Origin: Crateriforma conspicua
Lineage (GTDB): Bacteria; Planctomycetota; Planctomycetia; Pirellulales; Pirellulaceae
Direction of reading: 5' to 3'
Assembly (NCBI RefSeq): GCF_007752935.1
Contig: NZ_CP036319.1
Span: 2,232,001-2,296,000 of the forward strand
Length of the DNA: 64,000 nucleotides
A program made the position numbers and the translations under genes. Positions 45,505 to 55,044 of the stretch are shown piece by piece. Below the pieces are notes generated by a model. It was given only the letters and a program-made list of their open reading frames with translations. It searched no databases and was not told where the DNA came from. Each line of letters starts with the position of its first letter. Position 1 is the stretch's first letter.

Positions 45505-46944
45505 ATGCTGCGTGATGAACGCCGAACCGCGAATCAACGCAAGCCAGAGCGACGGGAATCAAGCGAGTTCGGTTATGCGGCTTTGTTGAAGGTGGCCGTA
45601 CCCTTGGCGGCAACCGTTGGCTGTTTTTCGATCACGCTTTTTACCGATCGGACGTTGTTGATGTGGTATGAACCCACGTCGTCCGCAGCCTCGGTGGCGG
45701 CGGGGAATCTCTATTGGGCAGTGGCCTGCATTCCCGTCAGCGCAATGGGTTATGTAACACCTTTGGTGGCGTTGCAGATGGGTCGGCGAGATCGACGTCT
45801 GGCAAACATCCGGATCTGGTCGCTGATCTGGCAATGCATTTGGATGGCTGCCGCCAGTGTGCCCGTCTTTAGCTTGATTGGATGGGCCAGCCCAATTCTT
45901 TTTCAAGCGTTTGACCACGAACCGGCACTCGCGAAAGCGGAAGCCGGATACTTTCGCATTCTGTTGTGGATCGCCCCGGCATCGATGTTGGAAGCCGGGC
46001 TGACGGCATTCTTCGTGGGGCGGCGGATCACGCGTCCGATTCTGCGGATGAATCTTTTTTCCGCTGTGGTGAATGTTGGTTTGGACGTTTGGCTGATCTT
46101 CGGCGGCCTTGGCGTTCCGGCGATGGGAGTCCGCGGCGCGGCGCTCGCGACCGTCTTGGCGATGTGGCTAAAGGTTTCCGGGTTCGCATTGCTAATGACG
46201 CGTTTGCGATCCTTCGCAAGGTATCGAGCCGATGCATGGAAGCCGGATTTGTCGGTGGCCGCGAAGATTGTGGGACCTGGATCCGCTTTGGGCGTTCAGC
46301 AATTGATCCGGTCGGCGTTGTTCAGTTTCATCTTGCTGGTCATTGGCGCCGCGTCGGTCGATGGGTTGGCGGCGACGTCGGCGACGCTTTCTCTATATCA
46401 ACTGTTGTCGATTCCGGTCATCGGGCTGGCGACCGCCGTGACGGTGGTCACCGGTCAAGCCTTTGCCGGACATGGACGTGACGTCGCTTCGCACGTGATT
46501 CGACGTGGTCTGGTATTGGGTCTGATAACGGCGGGGATCATCAGCATGTTGTTGCTGTTCGCAACCGATCCTTTACTTCAAATCCCGCTGCGCGGCGTCG
46601 ACGGAGACAGAAGGGACCAGATCCACAAGATCGCCAATGTGCTGATGGTCTATGCCGCGATATATGGGATCGCCGATATCATCGGGTTGCTACTGGGAGC
46701 GGCGGCCAAGGGACTCGGACGGACCACGATCATTTTGGCTGCCACGGCCGGTTCCGGTATCGCAGTCGTAGGATCGGCGTGGTGGATTCGCCCGCACGAC
46801 GAAACCGCGGTTTCGTTTTGGTGGTCAGCTTTGGTGATATGGGCCGTGATCCAGGCCGGGTGGATTGAATTGCATTTGCACCGCTTGCAGATCGATAATT
46901 TTCCGACCACCGGTCGGTCAGGGCATTCAAGACCGACCGGTTAG
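45505..46944 (+). CDS. MATE-family multidrug/toxin exporter
   Basis: A 479-residue membrane protein with twelve hydrophobic segments in two halves. Family features: AAGNLYWAVACIPVSAMGYVTPLVALQMGRRDRR, SILLWIAPASMLEAGLTAFFVGRRIT-like stretches and GLATAVTVVTGQAFAGHGRDVASHVIRRGL, which mirrors the first-half motif. MATE proteins exchange Na+ or H+ for organic cations, antibiotics or lipid precursors. An N-terminal polar extension of ~25 residues precedes the first segment. The stop is 12 bases from the convergent mscL stop. Orientation away from the glycosyltransferase genes makes a shared promoter region possible, but a shared function is speculative. Confidence 0.88.
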   Translation: MLRDERRTANQRKPERRESSEFGYAALLKVAVPLAATVGCFSITLFTDRTLLMWYEPTSSAASVAAGNLYWAVACIPVSAMGYVTPLVALQMGRRDRRLANIRIWSLIWQCIWMAAASVPVFSLIGWASPILFQAFDHEPALAKAEAGYFRILLWIAPASMLEAGLTAFFVGRRITRPILRMNLFSAVVNVGLDVWLIFGGLGVPAMGVRGAALATVLAMWLKVSGFALLMTRLRSFARYRADAWKPDLSVAAKIVGPGSALGVQQLIRSALFSFILLVIGAASVDGLAATSATLSLYQLLSIPVIGLATAVTVVTGQAFAGHGRDVASHVIRRGLVLGLITAGIISMLLLFATDPLLQIPLRGVDGDRRDQIHKIANVLMVYAAIYGIADIIGLLLGAAAKGLGRTTIILAATAGSGIAVVGSAWWIRPHDETAVSFWWSALVIWAVIQAGWIELHLHRLQIDNFPTTGRSGHSRPTG

Positions 46945-46956
46945 ATTTGGACCCGA

Positions 46957-47493
46957 TTAAGAAGTGGGACCGCCGGCCAAACTCCGATCGCGTGCCACCG
47001 CGTCAGGTACCGACAGTTGTGATGTGCAATGCGGACACCGAGTCGCTCGGTAGGCGATCTTGGTTCGACAAAAGTCACATTTCTTTTCGGTCGGTTCGCC
47101 CGGTGGCGGCGTGTCGCCAAACGCTTCGTCCAGTTCTTCGTCGACGTGGTTGGCGATGCGGATGATCAGGAACATGGCCAAGGCAATGATGAACAACGCC
47201 AAGCAATTGTTTAGAAAGACGCCGTAATTGATCGTCACTGCACCGACGTTCTGCGCGGCAGCCAATGTCTGAAATCCGCCCTCGGGACGCTGCACGCCGT
47301 CAGGCAGGTTCAAAACAAAGAACAAATCCGAAAAGTCAGCATTGCCGGACACCAACCCGATCGGCGGCATCAAGATGTCATTGACCAGCGACTTGACCAC
47401 CGTGGTGAACGCCGCACCGACGGTGAAACCGATGGCCAAGTCAATGACGTTGCCACGCAATGCGAACTTCTTGAAGTCTTCGATAAATTTCAT
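46957..47493 (-). CDS. mscL: Large-conductance mechanosensitive channel MscL with C-terminal zinc ribbon
   Basis: A 178-residue MscL, about 40 residues longer than usual. The N-terminus [44 protein letters not shown] is canonical, with the pore-lining first helix (to ~45) and second helix [19 protein letters not shown] (94-113). Instead of the standard helical bundle, the C-terminus carries CDFC (Cys139, Cys142) and CPHC (Cys153, Cys156), a typical CxxC...CxxC zinc ribbon. MscL opens at near-lytic membrane tension to release solutes. The ATG overlaps the catalase stop by four bases (ATGA), so it is co-translated with a catalase. The zinc ribbon may couple gating or assembly to redox or zinc state (inference). 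Confidence 0.93.
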   Translation of the reverse strand: MKFIEDFKKFALRGNVIDLAIGFTVGAAFTTVVKSLVNDILMPPIGLVSGNADFSDLFFVLNLPDGVQRPEGGFQTLAAAQNVGAVTINYGVFLNNCLALFIIALAMFLIIRIANHVDEELDEAFGDTPPPGEPTEKKCDFCRTKIAYRATRCPHCTSQLSVPDAVARDRSLAGGPTS

Positions 47494-48974
47494 GCGATCG
47501 GAATGGGTTCTTCGGCGGGAGCATCCAATCGCGACTTCACGCCTTCGGCGAAATCGGGATGAACTTTTTCAAACTGGTTCAGCATGGCGTTTCGGATGCG
47601 TTCGGGGCTATCAAGCATCGAGTTTGAAATGGCCGTGCACAAACGTTCGCGGGCACCTTCGTCCAGAACCTTTTCCCAAAAGAGTTTCGGCTGGCCAAAG
47701 TAGTCCTTGTCGTCACAAGGGAATTCATCGTAACGATCGCCATCGCCATGGACCGGCATCGGTGGTTCATTCCGTCGACCCGTTTCTTTGGGACCGTCCA
47801 TCGTGTTCGGTTCATAGTCGACCGTGCCGCCACCATTGCCATCGACTCGCATCGTGCCATCGCGATGGTAGGTCGCATACGGACAACGCGGTTGGTTGAC
47901 GGGAATCTGATGATAATTCACGCCCATGCGATAGCGGTGTGCGTCGGGATAGCTGAGCACTCGGTTTTGCAACATCCGGTCCGGGCTAAGGCCGATGCCG
48001 TCGACCAAGTTGCCCGGTTCAAACGCCGCTTGTTCGACGTCTTGGAAATAATTCGACGGATTGCGATTCAGTTCAAAGGTGCCGACTTCGATCAACGGAT
48101 AATCGTCGTGTGGCCAGACCTTGGTCAGGTCAAAGGGGTGCCAGTGATAGTCGGCCGCGTCGGATTCCGGCATCACTTGGATACACATCTTCCACTGTGG
48201 GAAATCGCCGTTTTCAATCGCGTCATGCAGGTCGCGTGTGGAATAGTCCGGAGCCTTGCCCGCCATCGCAATCGCTTCATCGTCGCTGAAGTTCTCGATG
48301 CCCTGTTGGGTTTTAAAGTGGAATTTCACCCAATGACGTACGCCATCGGCGTTGTACATGCTGAAGGTGTGGCTTCCATAACCGTTCATGAAACGTGCGC
48401 TTTTCGGCGTGCCACGATCGCTGTACAAAAACATCACCTGGTGAAGGGCTTCGGGGACCTGACCCCAGAAATCCCAGCGTCGCCAGTGGGGTTGCAAATG
48501 GGTTTGTGGATGTCGTTTTTGTGTCCGAATGAAATCGCTGAACTTCAACGGATCACGAATAAAGAAGATCGGCGTGTTGTTCCCGACCAAGTCCCACACG
48601 CCCTGGTCTGTGTAGAACTTCAATGCAAAACCGCGGGGATCACGCGCGGTGTCGGCGGATCCACTCTCACCGCCAACGGTAGAAAATCGGGCGAACGTCT
48701 CGGTCTTCTTACCGACCTTGCTGAACAAATCCGCCATGCAGTATTCGGTGATATCGTTGGTCACGGTAAAGGTACCGAAAGCGCCGTAACCCTTCGCGTG
48801 AACGACCCGCTCGGGAATGCGTTCGCGGTTGAAGTGAGCCATCTTTTCAACCAGATGGACATCTTGCATCAACATGGCACCGCGTGGACCCGCGGTTTGT
48901 GAGTGCTGGTTGTCGTCGACAGGGCGACCGAACTGTTGTGTTTGATAGGGGCACTGCGGTTTGGAATCGGACAT
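47490..48974 (-). CDS. katA: Monofunctional haem catalase (small-subunit type)
   Basis: A 494-residue clade-3 catalase that dismutates hydrogen peroxide. Distal His59 in [20 protein letters not shown] (Asn of the distal pocket), the [15 protein letters not shown] and FFIRDPLKF core, and the proximal haem Tyr in [11 protein letters not shown]. No signal peptide, so it is cytoplasmic. The ATG at 48974 precedes [19 protein letters not shown]; the frame upstream to 49046 is not family-like. It ends in ATGA overlap with mscL. A terminator (49031-49062) on the same strand separates it from the upstream DUF1328 gene, so the catalase-mscL pair must have its own promoter between 48975 and about 49030. 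Confidence 0.96.
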   Translation of the reverse strand: MSDSKPQCPYQTQQFGRPVDDNQHSQTAGPRGAMLMQDVHLVEKMAHFNRERIPERVVHAKGYGAFGTFTVTNDITEYCMADLFSKVGKKTETFARFSTVGGESGSADTARDPRGFALKFYTDQGVWDLVGNNTPIFFIRDPLKFSDFIRTQKRHPQTHLQPHWRRWDFWGQVPEALHQVMFLYSDRGTPKSARFMNGYGSHTFSMYNADGVRHWVKFHFKTQQGIENFSDDEAIAMAGKAPDYSTRDLHDAIENGDFPQWKMCIQVMPESDAADYHWHPFDLTKVWPHDDYPLIEVGTFELNRNPSNYFQDVEQAAFEPGNLVDGIGLSPDRMLQNRVLSYPDAHRYRMGVNYHQIPVNQPRCPYATYHRDGTMRVDGNGGGTVDYEPNTMDGPKETGRRNEPPMPVHGDGDRYDEFPCDDKDYFGQPKLFWEKVLDEGARERLCTAISNSMLDSPERIRNAMLNQFEKVHPDFAEGVKSRLDAPAEEPIPIA

Positions 48975-49030
48975 GTTCTGTACTTGAAAATTTGTGTGTG
49001 AAGCGGCCGGGGGAATTTGCAAAGGCCATG

Positions 49031-49062
49031 AAAAAAGTGCGATCACCGGCGCGTGACCGCAC
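49031..49062 (-). terminator. Rho-independent terminator after DUF1328 gene
   Basis: GTGCGATCAC at 49037-49046 pairs with GTGACCGCAC at 49053-49062 (one mismatch), and on the minus strand six T follow (A-run at 49031-49036). It is placed 31 bases after the DUF1328 stop at 49093. Confidence 0.75.
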
Positions 49063-49092
49063 TAAGAAAAATGTCGGGGTGTGGGATGTGGC

Positions 49093-49260
49093 TTATCCCA
49101 CGCGTCCGCGTCGACCGAACAGCAAGCTGATCACAAACAGGACCAGAAAGACGACGAACAGGACTTGAGCGATGGTGGAGGCTCCGCCTGCAATTCCGCC
49201 GAAACCTAACAAGCCCGCGACCAAAGCGATGATGAAAAAGACGGCTGCCCAGTAAAGCAT
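49093..49260 (-). CDS. Small DUF1328 membrane protein
   Basis: A 55-residue protein of the DUF1328/YtjA family. It has two hydrophobic segments, [26 protein letters not shown] and [22 protein letters not shown], typical for the family in length and in the FGGIAGG turn. The family is often stress- or stationary-phase-induced, but its function is unknown. A GGGAGAA site lies before ATG 49260; the frame upstream to 49329 is spurious. It is followed by a good terminator. Confidence 0.9.
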   Translation of the reverse strand: MLYWAAVFFIIALVAGLLGFGGIAGGASTIAQVLFVVFLVLFVISLLFGRRGRVG

Positions 49261-49416
49261 CGGATTCTCCCAGTGTGGAATGGTTGGACGTTCGGGCCGC
49301 AAAACGATGCGAGGCCCGAACGATTTCACTGGGACTGGGAAAGCACGCGGCGTGCCATTTCAAAAACTGCCGGCAATCAGCAGTGATTTGCCGCCACAGC
49401 GCCGGCGATTGGTCGA

Positions 49417-50886
49417 TCAGCGATCAATGTCGTCCAATCGTAGGTCGGCGACCCCATCGGCACCGATTACCAAGTTTTTGGCCAGCGGAAATTGATGCGA
49501 TCGGCTTTCTAAGAAGTGCATCAGATAGCCGGCAGTGTTGGGAAACACAAGATGGTCACCGGTACCGACGCCGCTGGGAAAACGAAACTTTCGCCAAGAT
49601 AAAAGCTCCGATTCCATACAGTACGCTCCCACCAGATAGCCTTCGACGGTCGGTCGCGTTTCGGAAGTGGATGGGATCAGCAGTGGATCGACCAAGAAGT
49701 CATCGCTGGTCGTGCGGCACTGGGTGCGATTCATCGACAAGCCCAGCAGCCAGCGTCCGCGTGTGTCTTGCTTTCGAAACTCAATTCGTGCAATCGTGAT
49801 TCCGCATCCGTCCAACAGGCTGCGTCCAGGTTCACAGCGCAATTGCAGTTCGTTTTCTTTCAAAGCCTGAGCCACGGTTTGGCCGCCCACATTGGAATCC
49901 AGGACGGTCGCAAACCAAGTCGCACGGGTCTGACGCTGGTAATACGGATACATCGACTGCGGTGGACCGACATTGGCCTGATGGACCGAGCGAGAAAGCG
50001 GATTCCGATTGTAAGTCACTTCGTCGGTTCGTCCGCGAAGTGATTCGGCATGCCGGTCCCAGAAATGGTCCCACTGTTCTTGGTGTTTCAGATAACACAC
50101 CGGCAGACCACCACCCATGTCGATGAAACGAGGATGATGACCGGCGGCCCGCAAACATTTGATCCAACGAATGGATTCACCGATGGCAGTGACGCGTTGA
50201 TGCGGATCGTACCCGTCCAGATGAAAATGAAGACCGACGATTCGAATTCGATCATCGACGGGAATCTGGGACAAGTCACGGTCGCGTTCACAATCGAATC
50301 CGAATCGCGATTCCAGTCGTTGGGTTCCATGCAGGAACCCGCTCAGCCGCAACGCGACGATGGCTTGCTTTTGGTGAGTGGCCGCCAGAGAGCGAACACG
50401 CTCAAGTTCGTCATGGTTGTCGATCGCCATGCAGATCCCGAATTCCAGGCATCGCCGGATCAGAGATTCCGATTTTACCGCGGCGGTGCAGATCACGTCT
50501 TCGGGCGGCAGATTTCGATCGAGCGTTTGTTCCAGTTCGATTTCGCTGGCCGTATCGACGCCGATACCCAGTTGATGTGCTTGATCGACGAAGGACAAAC
50601 ACTTGTTGGCTTTGCGTGCAAAGAAGATGCGAAAGTCAACCTGACGCTCCGAAGCGATCTGATTCAACTCGGCTACGTTGTCGGCCATCCGGTGCGGATT
50701 CAACACGTTAACGGGTGACCCGTACGGCTCAATCCGCTGAGGAAATTCCGCGGCACTTAAGAACTGAACCATCCACGGTTCGATGCGCGCGGACAACGGC
50801 GGAACGCCTTGGCAATATCGGTCAAACGATGAATCGTTGTCAGGCGATGTCGCTTGTTCCGTGATGGTGTCAGTGGGTGTGGGCAT
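49417..50886 (-). CDS. Y4yA-type PLP-dependent decarboxylase (group IV, alanine-racemase fold)
   Basis: A 489-residue enzyme of the ornithine/diaminopimelate decarboxylase fold. PLP-binding Lys92 lies in FFARKANKC, with GVDTASEIELEQTL, VALRLSGFL, GLHFHLDGYDP and FIDMGGGLPV following the fold. The C-terminal part EPGRSLLDGCGITIARIEF and AYCMESELLSWRKFRFPSGVGTGDHLVFPNTAGYLMHF carries the catalytic Cys-x-x-Glu region. It is closest to the Y4yA group, related to SbnH, which decarboxylates a citryl-diaminopropionate intermediate. The substrate here is not known. ATG 50886 overlaps the FAD gene end by 17 bases. Last gene of a three-gene operon. Confidence 0.83.
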   Translation of the reverse strand: MPTPTDTITEQATSPDNDSSFDRYCQGVPPLSARIEPWMVQFLSAAEFPQRIEPYGSPVNVLNPHRMADNVAELNQIASERQVDFRIFFARKANKCLSFVDQAHQLGIGVDTASEIELEQTLDRNLPPEDVICTAAVKSESLIRRCLEFGICMAIDNHDELERVRSLAATHQKQAIVALRLSGFLHGTQRLESRFGFDCERDRDLSQIPVDDRIRIVGLHFHLDGYDPHQRVTAIGESIRWIKCLRAAGHHPRFIDMGGGLPVCYLKHQEQWDHFWDRHAESLRGRTDEVTYNRNPLSRSVHQANVGPPQSMYPYYQRQTRATWFATVLDSNVGGQTVAQALKENELQLRCEPGRSLLDGCGITIARIEFRKQDTRGRWLLGLSMNRTQCRTTSDDFLVDPLLIPSTSETRPTVEGYLVGAYCMESELLSWRKFRFPSGVGTGDHLVFPNTAGYLMHFLESRSHQFPLAKNLVIGADGVADLRLDDIDR

Positions 50887-52531
50887 GCAACCGGCTGGCG
50901 ATGGTTTGGGACCAAGATTCGATCTGGTCGTGTAGTGTACGCGACAGAGTATCGTTGCCCAGGATCCAGCCTTCGGTGGCGCGGCCAAAGATCGCCAAGC
51001 CGTCGGGCGAATTCACCGCCGTTCCGTCGCGATGGATACGGATCCCGCCGGTTTCTTCGTCCTGATGAAGGTGGCCTTGTTGCAGCAACGATCGAACGGG
51101 ACCGGATTGACTGGCTTGGTCGGGGCCGGCGATGACCGCATCGATCACCGAGTCAACGCCCACCGGTGGTTCGCATTCTTCGGCGATGCGGACGTGACGC
51201 GATTTGATCAAACGGACCATCTTTGCCACACTGCAAGCAGGTGGTCCGAACGCGATCTTTTCCATTTCCATCGCCACTTTATGGAACGTCTGATATTGTC
51301 CTGGTTCCAGTCCGCCGAAGCTGACCAGTTGCACCAAGTGCGGATACAGACGACGCCAAGTTTCACCAATGGCATACGCTTCGTTGATCGGACGCTTGGC
51401 ATACGCCACGCAAACCGATTGGAACATGTGATGCTGTGCCGATGCCGCGTCCATTCGGTAACGTGACCAACCGCGATACCAGTGATCGATGTCACAGGCG
51501 GAACGATCTTGGCCACTGGCCGACATCAATCCGGCAGCGGCACCGGTCAGGATGGGCCAAAGGTGTTGATAGAACCGGATCTCTCCACGCTGATTTTGCA
51601 ATGCCGACAGTGCCGCTTGGAACGGTTGATAGAAAGTCCGATCGACCGGTTCCACCTTGTGCGTCGGTTTCGCCAACATCGGGCGGCCAGACCGACTGTG
51701 CAGCGAAATCTGTTCGGGCTCCAACATGCTGGGGATATAGCTGGGCAGAAATCCGTTGTCCAAGAATTTCCCGCCGCGGCCTTCGGTCAGGCTAAGCACG
51801 GCATCAATCGCCGTCAGACCAAATCCGCGGACGGCAACACGACTGCCGGCCGGGATGCGGCTTCGGCAAAGCGAGTCTTGCACCGGATAGACAAAGCGAG
51901 CCGGCGTGTGGTCATCCGTCGGTGGTAAGTCCACGTTGGCACGCAGGCCTTCGTGACCGGTCGCCAAAACGACTTCGTCAAAGTTCCACCAACGCCCCTG
52001 CGACTTGACTTCCCAACGTTCCCCGTCGTGCCGCACGTCCGCGACTTTCGACCCGCGGTGTCGAAACACCGCAACCGCCTGAAGCCTTCGTCGAATACGG
52101 ACAAATGCATCGTGCAAATATTCGCCGACCAAAGCGCGTGGGATGTAGGAATCCGCCTGGGCGTATTGCGGTGCATTTTCATGCAACCACTGCAACAGCG
52201 ATGGTCCTCGTACCGATTTACCGTCGATGTCGGCGTCGCTGGCAGGGCCACCAGACCGATTCCAAACATCGATGTGTTCGGTGGCAAAGTTCATCTTCAA
52301 CGAAGCGGGTTGGTCGGGCGAATAGATCACGCCCGCGCCGAGGCATTCGGCAGGTTCAAACACGGTGACTTCGGTTCGTGCCAGATCCTCGTTGGTCAGG
52401 TGGCGTGACAACGCATCCAAGCAATGCAGGCCACGTGGACCACATCCGACGATTGCGATTCGGTACGGTTGACGCTGCGGGATCGTGGGGACGCCCCAAC
52501 CGATGGTGCCAACGCTGGGTGCAATGCTCAT
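50870..52531 (-). CDS. FAD/NAD(P)-binding oxidoreductase, NAD_binding_9 type
   Basis: A 553-residue flavoprotein. RIAIVGCGPRGLHCLDAL (GxGxxG, Gly29-Gly34) is the FAD site; VFEPAECLGAGVIYSPDQP and LKMNFATEHIDVW continue the PF13454-like N-terminal domain. VVLATGHEG is the second dinucleotide motif. C-terminal helices lead to TAVNSPDGLAIFGRATEGWILGNDTLSRTLHDQIESW. Members are linked to hydroxylation or oxidation of amino-acid-like molecules in small biosynthetic clusters, but the reaction is unproven. Its start overlaps the SbnA-like stop by four bases (ATGA) and its end overlaps the decarboxylase start, so all three are coupled. Confidence 0.82.
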   Translation of the reverse strand: MSIAPSVGTIGWGVPTIPQRQPYRIAIVGCGPRGLHCLDALSRHLTNEDLARTEVTVFEPAECLGAGVIYSPDQPASLKMNFATEHIDVWNRSGGPASDADIDGKSVRGPSLLQWLHENAPQYAQADSYIPRALVGEYLHDAFVRIRRRLQAVAVFRHRGSKVADVRHDGERWEVKSQGRWWNFDEVVLATGHEGLRANVDLPPTDDHTPARFVYPVQDSLCRSRIPAGSRVAVRGFGLTAIDAVLSLTEGRGGKFLDNGFLPSYIPSMLEPEQISLHSRSGRPMLAKPTHKVEPVDRTFYQPFQAALSALQNQRGEIRFYQHLWPILTGAAAGLMSASGQDRSACDIDHWYRGWSRYRMDAASAQHHMFQSVCVAYAKRPINEAYAIGETWRRLYPHLVQLVSFGGLEPGQYQTFHKVAMEMEKIAFGPPACSVAKMVRLIKSRHVRIAEECEPPVGVDSVIDAVIAGPDQASQSGPVRSLLQQGHLHQDEETGGIRIHRDGTAVNSPDGLAIFGRATEGWILGNDTLSRTLHDQIESWSQTIASRLHAHTH

Positions 52532-53610
52532 GCTAAAACCTCATCTGAAACGGCGAATTCCGCCTGGGTTACCATTTGATGTAGTCGCTCCGGTGCAATG
52601 CCAAGTGCGGATTGGACCCACTGGTCGTTGAACACCGTGTCCAGATAACGCGTGCCCGAATCGTGCAGGATCCCGACACAGCGTTTTCCGGCTAGTTCGT
52701 TTTTCATGGTGGCGATCGTCGCAAGCACACCGCCGGATGATCCGCCCACCAGCATGGCTTCACGCTGGGCGGCGACTCGGCAACCGATGACGCATTGCAG
52801 ATCGGTTACGCGTCGCACTTGGGCAAAGGACTGGCCCGCCGCCAATGCCGGGACCTTGCCGGCACCCATGCCCGGAATTTTTCGTGGACCCGGTGACCCG
52901 CCGAACAACACACTGTTGACCGAATCGACGGCGATGACGTCCACGTCGCGACCGCGCTGACGTAGGAAGTCGCGACAGCCACGAGCGGTCCCGGTGCTGC
53001 TGGTCGCCACCAGCAACACGTCGAAGTCGCCCGACAAAGCACGGTCGATTTCTGCGATCGTGCCATGAAAGTGAGCCAGTGGGTTGGCCGGATTGCCGTA
53101 TTGGTTCGGCCAAAACGCATTGGCGTGTCGCTGAAGCAACTCCTGAACGCACGACAGACGTGCTGTCAAAAAGTCGCCATCGATCGGCCGTGTCACGGTT
53201 TCAATCTCGCCACCCAAGGCACGGATGATCGCCAAATTGTTTGCTTGCGCACGAGGGTCGACGACACAGATGAAACGCAGCCCGTGAAAGGCGCATGCCT
53301 GCGCTAAACCAATGCCCATGTTGCCGGAGGATGATTCAATGATCACCGTTTGTTGATCAATCTTGCCGCCATCCAGGGCTTGTTGCAGCATTCGCTTGGC
53401 GGGACGGTCTTTCGCGCTCCCGCCTGGATTTAACGCTTCGACTTTGACCAACAAATCGATATCGGCGTCCGGCAAAAAACGATCGAAGCGAATCAGCGGC
53501 GTCGATCCGATCGCGTCCAACACGCCATCGCATACCGATGTGACCGCTGGTCGACCGTGCGGAATGGCCCAAGAGCCGAACCGCGGGAACGTGTTGGAAT
53601 TAATCAGCAT
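52528..53610 (-). CDS. SbnA-like PLP-dependent cysteine-synthase-family enzyme
   Basis: A 360-residue type-II PLP enzyme. Lys67 in GGSAKDRPAKRML is the Schiff-base lysine; IIESSSGNMGIGLA binds the substrate carboxylate, and VGGSSGGVLA the phosphate. N-terminal DAIGSTPLIRFDRFLPDADIDLLVKVEALNPGG is typical. The KIPGMGAGKVPAL segment matches 2,3-diaminopropionate synthase SbnA more than housekeeping CysK. SbnA condenses O-phosphoserine with glutamate. The ATG at 53610 was chosen because the 104 upstream residues of the open frame have no family match. First gene of the three-gene operon; no SbnB-like dehydrogenase is present. Confidence 0.82.
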   Translation of the reverse strand: MLINSNTFPRFGSWAIPHGRPAVTSVCDGVLDAIGSTPLIRFDRFLPDADIDLLVKVEALNPGGSAKDRPAKRMLQQALDGGKIDQQTVIIESSSGNMGIGLAQACAFHGLRFICVVDPRAQANNLAIIRALGGEIETVTRPIDGDFLTARLSCVQELLQRHANAFWPNQYGNPANPLAHFHGTIAEIDRALSGDFDVLLVATSSTGTARGCRDFLRQRGRDVDVIAVDSVNSVLFGGSPGPRKIPGMGAGKVPALAAGQSFAQVRRVTDLQCVIGCRVAAQREAMLVGGSSGGVLATIATMKNELAGKRCVGILHDSGTRYLDTVFNDQWVQSALGIAPERLHQMVTQAEFAVSDEVLA

Positions 53611-53955
53611 AGGTGTATCGAGATCGGTCAATGCCGCCGGGCAAACGCCCGTCCAATGATTCGCCGCCGAGGCATCCAGGATGATGCGCCGCGATCGAAG
53701 TGTGGGACGTGACCGTTGTGGGGAAAGATCGTGTCGCAAACCCGTTTCGCGATCACGACAACGGCAGAAAGCAACCGGCGTGCCGAAAGGTGCTTTGCAA
53801 AACGACCGAATCGGCGGCGTGTTCAAAAGGCAATGGAAATCAAGGCTTTTTGAAATCGAATCGCCAGAGAACACACGGAAAAATGCAGGTCGATCAGCGG
53901 TGATTGAACGCTGATCCGCCATCGCTGGATCGTGTCGAATCCGCCGGTCGGTTGA
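53611..53955. other. Upstream region of the SbnA-like operon
   Basis: About 345 bases between the EcsC stop and the SbnA-like start. Open frames here are not protein-like. I looked for an iron-responsive Fur-type 19-base palindrome and found none convincing. Confidence 0.4.
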
Positions 53956-54783
53956 TCACTTGTTCTCGCGCGGCAGCGATTCATAAGCACGCCGAATCAG
54001 GTCGGCACCGTGCTGGCGCTCCAAACGCCGGATCGCGAAATGGGCACGGGCCAAGTCTTGGTAGTGATCGATGAAGTAACTGTTGATCAACGCGCCACCA
54101 ATGGCACCGATGACGGGAACCGCTTGTGCCGCGATCTTCTCACTGACCACCAAGCCGAATCGTTTACCGATCTGGGAAATCAGCTTCACCAACGGCGGCG
54201 CGACCGATCCGCCCAAACCGTTCTTAGCGATGTACTGGGTGGCATCCTTGATCTGCTTGGCCATCGCGGCGCGAACGGCGAAGTAGCCGATTTCTGTTTG
54301 GTCATCAATGTCCGAGCCTTTGCCAGGATCCAGCGCGAAGACTTCCAAACACGCCAGACGCGTTTCCAAGTCGCTCAGATCCTCACCTTCGCTGCGGGCG
54401 ATGTCGGCCACACTGCGCAGGATCAGCACCGTCGACACAGGTAACTCGGCCGCCACGGTCGCGCCGCCCAAAACGCCACCGGCCGCGCCGCTGATGCCCG
54501 CCAAAAGTTTGTGGGTCCGCAGGCTGGGGTTGGACACATCGCCATCGGATTGCCCCAGCGTCCGAACGGCAACGTCCAAGGCGGCTTTCAAAGAACGATC
54601 GATGACGCGATAGAGCAAATCCTCGGTGACATCGGGCAACAGCTTGAGCGATGCGGTGATCGGAGTCCCCACCAGTTCGGTCAAGCGGTCGGCAATCCCA
54701 CGATGCTGTAACACATCTCGGGCCCACCGCAATTCTTGTAATGCGGACTGGGGTAAATCGGTGGTGATGATTTCGTTTGTCAC
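53956..54783 (-). CDS. EcsC-family protein
   Basis: A 275-residue protein with the EcsC pattern: LLPDVTEDLLYRVIDRSLKAALDVAVRTLG, then AGISGAAGGVLGGATVAAELPVSTVLILRSVADIARSEGEDL, and the closing AVPVIGAIGGALINSYFIDHYQDLARAHFAIRRLERQHG. Two glycine-rich hydrophobic hairpins suggest peripheral membrane association. EcsC is linked to an ABC transporter operon in Bacillus, with unclear function. Best start is GTG 54783; there is no ATG in the family-matching part, and the frame upstream to 54978 is not protein-like. Confidence 0.82.
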   Translation of the reverse strand: MTNEIITTDLPQSALQELRWARDVLQHRGIADRLTELVGTPITASLKLLPDVTEDLLYRVIDRSLKAALDVAVRTLGQSDGDVSNPSLRTHKLLAGISGAAGGVLGGATVAAELPVSTVLILRSVADIARSEGEDLSDLETRLACLEVFALDPGKGSDIDDQTEIGYFAVRAAMAKQIKDATQYIAKNGLGGSVAPPLVKLISQIGKRFGLVVSEKIAAQAVPVIGAIGGALINSYFIDHYQDLARAHFAIRRLERQHGADLIRRAYESLPRENK

Positions 54784-55044
54784 TTGGATACAGTCATGAG
54801 TGGATGAGAACGACGGCAGGCCGTCGCGGAGATGCCATATGTTCCGCGTTTCGGCCAAAAAACAGTCAGTCGAATGGCCGGTCGTCTTCCGTTCAGGCTT
54901 TCGCCGGTGGCGAAGCAATCTTGGCTCGGGTGCGAACCGTTGAACGCGAAACGGATGCAATTGGCATGCCATCTGCATTACCCCGTGGCGGTGAACACCC
55001 CCACGGGCAACCGAAGTATACGAACGACCAAGGATTCAACCGCC

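Noticed and set aside
47748-48902. 384-residue plus-strand frame opposite the catalase gene
   Set aside because: Antisense shadow without ribosome site or family match.
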